In this document: positions 1-7,100 of the stretch, one piece after another
Layout of the letters: every line of letters begins with the position of its first letter
How positions within the stretch are numbered: position 1 is the first letter of the stretch
Translations under genes and position numbers: made by a program
The notes under the pieces: generated by a model
Database searches by the model: none
The model's input: the letters and a program-made list of their open reading frames with translations, nothing else
What the model was told of the DNA's origin: nothing
Assembly (NCBI GenBank): GCA_902798915.1
Contig: CADBYM010000011.1
Location: 1 to 64,000, forward strand
Length of the DNA stretch: 64,000 nt
From: an uncultured Coriobacteriaceae bacterium
GTDB lineage: Bacteria; Actinomycetota; Coriobacteriia; Coriobacteriales; Atopobiaceae
Reading direction: 5' to 3'

Positions 1-252
1 GCGAGGTTCGACGAGGCGGTGAGGGGGGCGGCCGAGGCGGGCGCGAAAAGCGAGGCGGAGGCCGTCGCCGCGGCGGCTGCCGGGCTCGGCTACCGCGTGA
101 CCGTCGCCGACCTCGAGCGCTCGAGCGCGGGCGCCGAGGAGATCGACCTCGACGATCTCGCGGGCGTGGCGGGCGGAGCGGTGTTGATCGACTCAGGTGC
201 CGCACACGGGCACGAAATGTATTGTAGGAAGCTCTCTTTGCTCACATGTTGA
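1..252 (+). CDS. Nif11-type leader RiPP precursor peptide (5' truncated by window edge)
   Basis: The frame is open from base 1, so the true start lies upstream; an internal GTG at 19 is not needed. The readable 83 residues look like the Nif11/nitrile-hydratase-type leader family: an N-terminal ARFDEAV stretch, an alanine-rich helix, the family-typical GLGYRVTVADL segment, then IDLDDLAGVAGG ending in a double glycine at 172-177. Such GG sites are cut by C39 peptidase-containing exporters during maturation. The predicted core is 24 residues with Cys at core positions 16 and 24 enclosing Arg-Lys-Leu-Ser-Leu-Leu-Thr, so Ser/Thr/Cys are available for thioether, azoline or disulfide chemistry. No modifying enzyme or transporter lies inside the window; they would be upstream. 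The leader call is firm; the chemistry is unknown. Confidence 0.72.
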   Translation, partial: ARFDEAVRGAAEAGAKSEAEAVAAAAAGLGYRVTVADLERSSAGAEEIDLDDLAGVAGGAVLIDSGAAHGHEMYCRKLSLLTC

Positions 253-378
253 TAGTCATTGTTTTCCTGGCTGACGGTCCCCGCGACGCCTCGCGGCGCC
301 GCCGGAAAGGGTCTCTTGGGCGGACGGTCACGCCAGCGCCCCGCCGCGGCTTCGCGACGCATTCCCATGACGTTCGTG

Positions 379-412
379 GCGCGGGCCCCGCCCTCAAAGG
401 CGGGGCCCGCGC
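379..412. terminator. perfect 14-bp GC hairpin after the RiPP precursor
   Basis: Inverted repeat 379-392 / 399-412 with a 6-nt loop, followed by a short pyrimidine stretch (ccttctc) instead of a clean T-run. It probably terminates the transcript carrying the Nif11 peptide, about 125 nt after its stop. Bases 253-378 between them hold nothing I can support. Confidence 0.55.
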
Positions 413-513
413 CCTTCTCGGCCGCTCAAACCTTGGCCACCTCCCGACGTGCCCCGCCGCCACTGCGGTGCGGCACGCATCCTTCAGGAACCCGACCGTT
501 TCTCGGGTTGGTT

Positions 514-720
514 GGACCTCGCGCTGGCTTGGCATAACGGCGTTGCGACGAGCCCCGGTGGGCACCCGATCAAGGCGTCACGGCAGGACGAAGTAGTCAG
601 CGCAGGAGCGCACGCCATTCTCAATGCCCGCGCGGATGTCGTCCTCCGTCGCCTCCTCACGACACAGCGCGCGGGTGCCATCCTCGAGCTCCAAGTCGCG
701 GTCGTACCGATACGCCCACG
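514..720. repeat. 207-bp direct repeat, left copy
   Basis: Aligns without gaps, at roughly nine bases in ten, with 2661-2867. The shared stretch covers sequence downstream of the lipoprotein gene at 2725-3384 plus its last ~47 codons. This copy ends where the 63-bp palindrome at 721 begins; the other copy continues into the intact lipoprotein gene. Confidence 0.9.
578..720 (-). pseudogene. orphan 3' end of a lipoprotein gene
   Basis: Reads on the minus strand through YRYDRDLELEDGTRALC and ends in CADYFVLP plus stop, matching the last ~47 residues of the intact lipoprotein at 2725-3384 with scattered substitutions. It has no start, signal peptide or upstream body; its 5' edge is the palindrome at 721-783. 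The differences from the intact copy show the duplication is not very recent. It is best seen as debris left when the AAA/PD-(D/E)XK gene next to it arrived, or by recombination between paralogues. Confidence 0.85.
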
Positions 721-783
721 TGGAACAGTGGACGGGTTTTTCGTTCCACCGATGGTGGAACGAAAAACCCGTCCACTGTTCCA
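721..783. repeat. 63-bp perfect palindrome (30-bp arms, 3-nt loop), left copy
   Basis: Arms 721-750 and 754-783 are exact reverse complements around GAT. The element contains GACGGGTTTTTCGTTCCACC and its complement, so a T-run is read in both directions and it could serve as a bidirectional terminator. A near-identical palindrome lies at 2586-2648. The two bracket the AAA-ATPase gene at 798-2405. Adjacent half-copies (ccagtgttcc at 781; tcccctgttcca at 2649) suggest a repetitive intergenic element. Confidence 0.9.
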
Positions 784-797
784 GTGTTCCAGGACAC

Positions 798-2405
798 TCA
801 CGCCTCCACGATGCGGCAGGTGTGCTCCTTGGTCCTGACGTCGTAGGTGACGGCCGCCACGAGGATCAGCACGCCCAGGTCGCGCAGGACCTGGGGGTAG
901 TCGCGTTCGAACACCTGGTCGACGGCCGCGCGCACAGGCTTATCCCACTTGAGCTCCACGAGCAGTGCCGGCCGGTCCGTGCCCGCCCTCGACAGGTAGG
1001 CCACGTCGGCGAAGCCTCGGCCGGAGGGCAGCTCGTCCACGCACGCCCAGTCGTCGACAGCCGCCACGAGCGCAGCCTTCACGACGGCACGCAGCGCCTG
1101 CTCGTCGTTGTAGTGCAGCGGCGAGCAGGCCACGTCGTGAGCACGCCCGATGGCGGCGGCCACCGCCTCCCCGTCCCCGGCCATCACGTCCTCCACGAGC
1201 CGCATGGAGTCGCGCATGACGCGGGCGAGCCTCGGGTGGCGGCTCTCCTCCGCCGCGCGCCTCAGCTCCCCGCGCACCTCCTCGTTGGGCACGTGAGCAC
1301 GCTTGGCGTCGATGTCGAAGCACAGATAGCCCAGGTGCACAAGCAGGGTGAGCGCGTCGTCGCGGCTGGCCACGGCAGCCATGTCGTTCTGGAACTTGTA
1401 CGGGTCGACGCGCAGCTCCTCTCCGCCGATAGCGCGCAGCACGTCGGCCTGCAGGCCGTCGAAGTCCATATCGATGTAGCGCCGCAGCTCCTCGAAGGTC
1501 TCGGTGGAGGGCCAGTAGGAGCCGGTCCTGCGCCTGGCGCAGGCGCGCATTACCGAGTAGGGGGCGTATGTCGCAACGTGGTCGGGCTCACCAGGCGCAG
1601 GATCGAACGCCGGCAGGTCGTATCCGTCGTACCACCGACGCACGTCGGTCAAATCCAAGCCACGCTTGGCGCAGAGCCGTTCCACCTCGTGCTCGTTGAA
1701 GCCCACGTACGGCACGTACTGGCCGGGGTCGACCATCGTGTACTCGTCGAAGTCCGAGACGGCGCTCTGGTGGGCGTACTTCTTGATGGGTTGGATTCCG
1801 GTCATGTAGGCGCCGGCAACGACCTCGGCGGTGAGATTCGCGTTCTTGAAGATGCTCCGCAGCCAGTCGGCGTAGGCATCCTGCGCGGCGGTGTTCCCCT
1901 GCGCCAGGCGGTAGGGCGCGTCCCACTCGTCGATGACGAAGACGAACTTTCGGTCGGTTGTCTGCACAGTGTCCCAGAGGGCAGAGGCCACCTCGGATTT
2001 CTTGTTCGACGCACCCGACCCGGCACCCGGCGCCAGTTCCCGCAGCTCGGGCAGCACCGCGTGCGCAATAGCAGCAACCGCGTCTGCGCCCTCCGCGGCC
2101 TGCATGATGCCCGCCATGTCGAGGCGCAGCACGTTGAACGCGTTGAGGTTGGCGTCCCACCCCTCTTGCCGCGCAACGTCGCGGCCCTCAAAGAGCACCC
2201 GCGAGTCGCAACCGCAGCTGTAGAACGCTGCGAGCGACTGTGCCGCGTAGCTCTTGCCGAATCGCCTGGGGCGGCTCACCATCACGAGGTTCCTCGGACC
2301 GTTGAGCGTGGAGTCGAAGAGCGAGACGAGCCCCGTCTTGTCCACGTACTCCTCGCCGACTATTCTCGTGAATCCCTCGTTGCCCGGGTTTACGTAGCGC
2401 CCCAT
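798..2405 (-). CDS. AAA-ATPase-like protein with C-terminal PD-(D/E)XK nuclease-like domain
   Basis: A 535-residue protein of the type common in multiple copies in gut anaerobes (AAA-ATPase_like plus PDDEXK_9 architecture). The N-terminus carries an atypical Walker A, SRPRRFGKS, at residues 44-52 and a Walker B-like FVFVIDEWD at 154-162. The C-terminal domain has GFADVAYL followed by LLVELKWDK (E484, K486), matching a PD-(D/E)XK fold. Start at ATG 2405 after GAGGAGGGAA. The cellular role of this family is not established; ATP-driven nuclease or mobile-element functions are guesses. The gene is bounded by palindromes at 721-783 and 2586-2648 and by 207-bp direct repeats, so it looks like a discrete inserted cassette. 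Confidence 0.85.
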   Translation of the reverse strand: MGRYVNPGNEGFTRIVGEEYVDKTGLVSLFDSTLNGPRNLVMVSRPRRFGKSYAAQSLAAFYSCGCDSRVLFEGRDVARQEGWDANLNAFNVLRLDMAGIMQAAEGADAVAAIAHAVLPELRELAPGAGSGASNKKSEVASALWDTVQTTDRKFVFVIDEWDAPYRLAQGNTAAQDAYADWLRSIFKNANLTAEVVAGAYMTGIQPIKKYAHQSAVSDFDEYTMVDPGQYVPYVGFNEHEVERLCAKRGLDLTDVRRWYDGYDLPAFDPAPGEPDHVATYAPYSVMRACARRRTGSYWPSTETFEELRRYIDMDFDGLQADVLRAIGGEELRVDPYKFQNDMAAVASRDDALTLLVHLGYLCFDIDAKRAHVPNEEVRGELRRAAEESRHPRLARVMRDSMRLVEDVMAGDGEAVAAAIGRAHDVACSPLHYNDEQALRAVVKAALVAAVDDWACVDELPSGRGFADVAYLSRAGTDRPALLVELKWDKPVRAAVDQVFERDYPQVLRDLGVLILVAAVTYDVRTKEHTCRIVEA

Positions 2406-2585
2406 GTCGCGTTCCCTCCTCGCCCGCTCAGCCCGCGCACATTATACCTCGTGGCAAGGGACTCCACCGGGGGCTGGCCACCGTACGCAGGGGTGCGCCC
2501 GCCGGCGCGTCCCGTGCCGCTCGCGGGCAGTGGCGGACGGATTGGCGTGAAACGCTGTGCCACCTGCGTGCGAGTGAGTCGATGG

Positions 2586-2648
2586 TGGAACAGGGGACGG
2601 GTTTTTCGTTCCACCGATGGTGGAACGAAAAACCCGTCCCCTGTTCCA
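2586..2648. repeat. 63-bp perfect palindrome (30-bp arms, 3-nt loop), right copy
   Basis: Arms 2586-2615 and 2619-2648 are exact complements around GAT. It differs from the left copy only by a GTGG-to-GGGG change that is compensated in the other arm, so hairpin pairing has been conserved. Apart from this element and the direct repeat starting at 2661, the gap 2406-2724 holds no gene that I can support. Confidence 0.9.
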
Positions 2649-2660
2649 TCCCCTGTTCCA

Positions 2661-2867
2661 GGACCTCGCGCTGGCTTGGCATAACGGCGTTGCGACGAAC
2701 CCCGGTGGGCACCCGATCAAGGCGTCACGGCAGGACGAAGTAGTCAGCGCAGGAGCGCACGCCGGCTTCCATGCCCGCGCGGACGTCGTCCTCCGTCACC
2801 CCCTCGCGACAGAGCGCGCGGGTGCCATCCTCGAACTTCAGGTCGCGGTCGTACCGATACACCCACG
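2661..2867. repeat. 207-bp direct repeat, right copy
   Basis: Partner of 514-720. It begins 12 bases after the palindrome at 2586-2648 and runs into the 3' end of the intact lipoprotein gene at 2725-3384. Confidence 0.9.
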
Positions 2868-3384
2868 CCCCGTCCTTCCACACGGCCTTGACGCCCGCCT
2901 CATAGAAGAGAAGGTCCCCATCCGCATAGTCTCCGATGCGCGTCAGGCCGTAGCAGTTTTCCTCCGTCGTGGGAAGATTGAGATTGTCGGGCGCAATCTC
3001 CTCGCAGCTGCTCACGTCCTCGATCTCGGGGTAGTCCACGTAGCCAGCGATGCCCCCGTTGAGATACGTCACGTCCGCGACGGCCTTGTAGAACTTGCCC
3101 TCCTCCAAGGATTCGTACCACGGGAATTGCACGGTTTGCGGATGCTCGACCGTGATGACCTTATCCTCATAGGGAAAGACGTAGAGCACGGCGCCAGAGA
3201 CACGGTCGTTCCACATCTGGTCGGTGGACGTGTCGTCGATCTCGACGACCTCGACCCCGTCGTCCCCTCCCGTGGATTGTCCGGGAGAAGTGCAGCCTCC
3301 CAAAGCCAGCACCGCCATCAGGAGAACGGCGGCACCAAGCGACAGATGCCTCATGCATTTGGCCGATACGATCATCCGAGTCAT
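2725..3384 (-). CDS. secreted lipoprotein of unknown function
   Basis: A 219-residue exported protein. A basic start, a hydrophobic stretch and a lipobox (LALGGC, Cys31) mark a signal peptidase II substrate anchored by lipid at the cell surface. The mature part has VADVTYLNGGIAGYVDYP, a CEEIAPDNLNLP segment and a YGLTRIGDY motif, all repeated in the truncated paralogue at 3397-3921. No enzymatic motif is visible. ATG 3384 is preferred because AGAGGA lies 7 nt upstream; Met11 is possible. Its last ~47 codons are duplicated at 578-720. Function is not recognised. Confidence 0.8.
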   Translation of the reverse strand: MTRMIVSAKCMRHLSLGAAVLLMAVLALGGCTSPGQSTGGDDGVEVVEIDDTSTDQMWNDRVSGAVLYVFPYEDKVITVEHPQTVQFPWYESLEEGKFYKAVADVTYLNGGIAGYVDYPEIEDVSSCEEIAPDNLNLPTTEENCYGLTRIGDYADGDLLFYEAGVKAVWKDGAWVYRYDRDLKFEDGTRALCREGVTEDDVRAGMEAGVRSCADYFVLP

Positions 3385-3396
3385 GGCTTGTTCCTC

Positions 3397-3921
3397 TCAC
3401 AAATCGTGGACTGAAATCGCGGACTGCGACCGATGCATCACATGCGCTCGTACACCGGTATGGACTCGAGCGGCGCGGCGGCCACGAACTCGGCCGGGCC
3501 CTCCGTCACCGAGCCGTCGCGCAGGTCGCGCCACGTGCCGACGGGCAGGTACACCGTCCGCTCGCGCGCGCCCAGCTCGAGCACCGGCGCCACCAGGTAG
3601 CGCGGCCCAAACAGCGGCAATGCCGAGCTCGTGGAAGAGCAGCTCTCCCTCGGCGTAGTCCCCGATGCGCACGAGCCCATAGCGCGTCTCTTCGAGCGTC
3701 GGCAGATCGAGCTCGTCGGGCGCGACCTCCTCGCAGCTCGCGACCGAGTTGACCTGCGGGTAGTCCACGTAGCCCGCGACGCCGCCGTTGAAGTACGTCA
3801 CGTCCGCGACGACCTCAACGGCCTCGCCGCCTTCGTCGCCCGGCGCGGCGCAACCGCCCAGCGCCAGCCCGACGGACAGAATCGACGCCGCGGCAAGCCT
3901 TGCGATGGATAACGTCTTCAT
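3397..3921 (-). pseudogene. chimeric lipoprotein: truncated paralogue fused out of frame to a GH31 3' end
   Basis: Starts at ATG 3921 with a signal peptide and lipobox (GLALGGC) and follows the lipoprotein at 2725-3384 closely through NGGVAGYVDYP, CEEVAPDELDLP and YGLVRIGDY to GIAAVW. At about 3612-3620 the similarity stops and DNA matching the 3' end of the GH31 gene (9214-9394) begins. The lipoprotein frame enters the GH31 DNA in the wrong frame, giving about 70 low-complexity, Arg/Ala-rich residues to a stop at 3397. A shared GTTTGG/ATGTTTGG at the joint suggests short-homology recombination. The product would be a lipoprotein with a nonsense tail, so I treat it as broken, though it is still an open frame of 174 codons. 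Confidence 0.8.
3438..3611 (-). repeat. duplicated 3' end of the GH31 gene
   Basis: Encodes, in the GH31 frame, FGPRYLVAPVLELGARE onward to IPVYERM plus stop. It matches the final ~57 codons of the glycosidase at 9214-11220 almost base for base, with only a few changes such as GTW for GTW preceded by Val instead of Ala. It lies inside the chimeric frame at 3397-3921 and has no start of its own. Confidence 0.85.
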
Positions 3922-3995
3922 GAGCCCACCCGCCTCACTCGCGCCCGACCAGGCGCAGCCAAAAAACCCTGACTCCATCCTACGTCATCGCAGAG

Positions 3996-4034
3996 AAAAG
4001 TGGCACACTCTCCCGGGGAGAGTGTGCCACTTTT
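3996..4034. terminator. 19-bp perfect stem bidirectional terminator
   Basis: Arms 3996-4014 and 4016-4034 are complementary around base 4015, with four A before and five T after, so it can act in both directions. It lies between the chimeric lipoprotein and the large adhesin gene (both minus strand). Confidence 0.8.
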
Positions 4035-4097
4035 TGCGGGGCGATCAGTTGGAGTACTCCCCTTCTAATCGGTTGGGGGTACTCCCCTTCTGATTAA

Positions 4098-4193
4098 ACG
4101 GGACGCCGCTCCCGGGGAGATTGTCCCGAACGGGACGCCGCTCCCGGGGAGATTGTCCCGAACGGGACGCCGCTCCCGGGGAGCGGCGTCCCG
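4098..4193. repeat. three tandem 32-bp units ending in a terminator hairpin
   Basis: Units start at 4098, 4130 and 4162 with the core GACGCCGCTCCCGGGGAG. The first two continue as ATTGTCCCGA; the third continues as CGGCGTCCCG and so forms a complete 15-bp hairpin (4163-4177 / 4179-4193) directly after the stop of the adhesin gene at 4197. The same hairpin occurs at 9156-9186 after the GH31 gene. The flanking 4043-4097 holds related GGGGGTACTCCCC and GATC-type half palindromes. Confidence 0.85.
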
Positions 4194-4196
4194 CGA

Positions 4197-7100
4197 TCAG
4201 ACGAATGCCTTGGCGTATTGCTGCTTCACGCCCTCGTAGGTGGTGCCGGGGGCCTTGGCGCCCTTGGGGAGAAGGACGATCTGGACGGCCTCCCCGCGCT
4301 TGGCCTGGCCCTCGGTGCCGGCCTTGGCGCCGTTCTTGGCCCACGCCATCCAGCCGTAGGTCTGGGCGTGCACGCGGTAGTAGACGTCGTACTTCTTGGC
4401 CATCTGGCCCGTGAGGCGGACCTGGATGGCCTCGAGGCGCCTGGACTGGCCGGTGGTGCCGCACGTGGCCCCGTCCTTGGCCCAGGCCTTCTCCCAGCCG
4501 TAGGTCTGGACGTGGGCGCGGTACTCGATGCCGCCCGCCACGGGGAAGGACTTCCCCAGCTTGAGCTGGATGGCTTCCAGGCGCAGGCCCTTGCCGGAGG
4601 TTCCGATGACGGCCGAGCCGCCCTTGGCCCAGGCCTGCCAGCCGGTGCCCTGGACGTGCGCGCGGTCGGAGCAGCTCGGCGCCACGACCTTGAAGGTGGT
4701 CTTCACGGTGCCCGCGTAGTTGCCCTTGCCCTTGGCGGTGACCGTGGCGGTGCCGGCCTTGACGTTGTTCTTGTAGGAGTAGGAGAAGTCCGTCCCGGCC
4801 TCGAGCGCCCTCTTGCCGGCCTTCACCGCGGGCTTGGGCTTGATGGCCTTGCCGGTGTAGCCCTGCGCCGCGACCTCGGCGATGCTCGTGATCTCGGCGG
4901 GCGAGATCTGGAAGGTCGTGGAGACGCTGCCCGTGTAGCCGCCCTTGCCCTTCGCCGTCACGGTCGCCGTGCCGGCGTTCACGTTGGCCTTGTAGGAGAG
5001 CGTGTAGTCCGTGCCGGCCTTGAGCGTGGCCTTCCCGGCCTTCACGGCGGGCGTGGGCTTGATGGCCTTGCCGGTGTAGGTCTTCGCCGCGACCTCGGCG
5101 ATGCTCGTGAGCTTCACCTTGGCGGGCGTGGCCTTCGCGATGGTGAACGCCTGCGTGGCCTTCGCGGGGAGCTTGTAGTTCGCGTTGGAGAGCTTGGTGG
5201 CCGTGGCCGTGTGGGAGCCGGCCGCCTTGGCCGCGCCGGTCACCGTCACGGAGCACTTGTCGCCGGCGGCGAGGTTGCCCACGGCGGCCGTCGGCACGTG
5301 GCTCTTGCCGTCGTAGGTGAAGGAGGTGTTCTTCCAGGCGAGCTTGGCCTCGCGCTGGGCGATCGCGAACGCCTGCGTGGCCTTCGCGGGGAGCTTGTAG
5401 TTGGCGTTCCCGAGCTTCGTCGCGGTGGCGGTGTGGGAGCCGGCCGCCTTGGCCGCGCCGGCCACCGTCACGGAGCACTTGTCGCCGGCGGCGAGGTTGG
5501 AGACGGTCGCCGTGGGCGCGTGGCTCTTGCCGTCGTAGGTGAAGCTCGTCCCCTTCCAGGAGAGCTTGGCCTCGCGCGGGGCGACGGTCGTCTTCACCGA
5601 CTTGGCCGCGAGGTCGCCGTGGTTGGCGTCGCCCCTGACCCGGTACCAGACGTGGTAGGTTCCAGCTTTGGTCCCTGTAGGGATGGATGTGGTATAAGGT
5701 TGTGTTGCTTCGGTTGCGGTGCCGAGAGCGTACTGCATCTCGCCGCCGGTTGCTTCGCCGGTAACGGTCACCAGAGGCTTCTCCGTCCCGTCGTAAGTGC
5801 GACTGTTCGCGGTAACCGTAGCAGCGACAGCATTCGCCTTGCCAACCGTCACAGTCACGTCCACGTCGGAAGCGGCATTGTGGTTATCATCTCCGGCGAA
5901 GTTCGCCTTGAAGGTCGCCGCCGGGTCAACGACATTGCCGACGCTCTGCGTGCTGTCTGCCCATGTCCAGCCATCGGGCAGCGTCACGTTTGCCAGCGTT
6001 TGCCCGTAGGTGGCGGTCAGGCCGGTCGGCGCGGTGGGATCGGCCTTGCCAACCGTCACAGTCACGTCCACGTTGGACGCGGCTTTATAGTTATCATTTC
6101 CGGCAAAGTTTGCCTTGAAGGTCGCTGCCGGGTCAACGACATTGCCGACGCTTTGCGTGCTGTCTGCCCATGTCCAACCGGTGGGCAGCGTCACGTCCGC
6201 CAGGGTCTGCCCATAGGTAGCAGTCAAGCCGGTCGGCGTAGTCGGGTCTGCAGCGGAGACCGTCACGCTCACGTCCACGTTGGATGCGGAATTGTAGTTG
6301 TCATTTCCGGCAAAGTCTGCCTTGAATGTGTTGCTGCCAACGTTGCCAACGCTCTGCATGCTGTCAGCCCATGTCCAGCCAGTGGGCAGAGCCACATCGG
6401 ACAGTTTCTGCCCGTAGGTGGCAGTCAGACCCGTCGGTGCGGTGGGATTTGCCTTATTCACCGTCACGTCGCAGCTTGCGCTCTTGTTGGCGTCCGCGTT
6501 GCTGGTGACGGTGACGGTTGCGCTGCCCGCCGCGATGCCCTTGGCGTAGACGGTCAGGGTCTCGGTGGCTGTATCCAACGTGACCTCGTTACCCGCGGTG
6601 CAATCCGCATCGGTGTACAGCGTCACAGCATCCGCGTTCGTTCCGTCAACGCTCCACTTCACCATTTTATCCAGCACGCCGTCGGGCTGGATGGAAGCCG
6701 TGAAGGCAACGACACCGTCAATGTCGATGGTCTGCGCCTCGGACGGATTCAGGGTCACTGCGCTGACGGAAATCAGCTCCGCATTGGGAATGGCGATGCT
6801 CGCATCGTTGTTGGGCGTGCCGCTGACGGTGACCGTCGTCTCATTGGTGCGTGTGGCAGTGACGCCGTTGCTGGTTTTGTTGTTGAACGGCGCGAAGTAG
6901 TAGCCGCTGTTCGCAGTATAGGTCACGGTCTCCATCGCGCCGGTCAGGCCGCGCTGCGTTGTTTTGCCCTCCGGCGTCACCACCGCATTATCGCCGCCCG
7001 TCAGGGTGACGGTGCGCTTGTGCGTGGCGGCGCGGGCGGTGTAGGTCACGTCGTCCGTGGGGGTGCCGCTGATGGTCACCGTCGCCTCGTCCACGCGGGA

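Noticed and set aside
90-368. Minus-strand frame overlapping the RiPP precursor
   Set aside because: Arg/Pro-rich with no motif; the plus-strand leader matches the Nif11 family well.
624-2684. Open frame of 686 codons opposite the first AAA-ATPase gene
   Set aside because: Shadow of a GC-rich gene; His/Val/Arg-rich composition and no recognisable motif. It also runs through the palindromes.
4098-4193. CRISPR-like tandem repeats
   Set aside because: The 32-bp units are contiguous, with no spacers, and end in a terminator hairpin.
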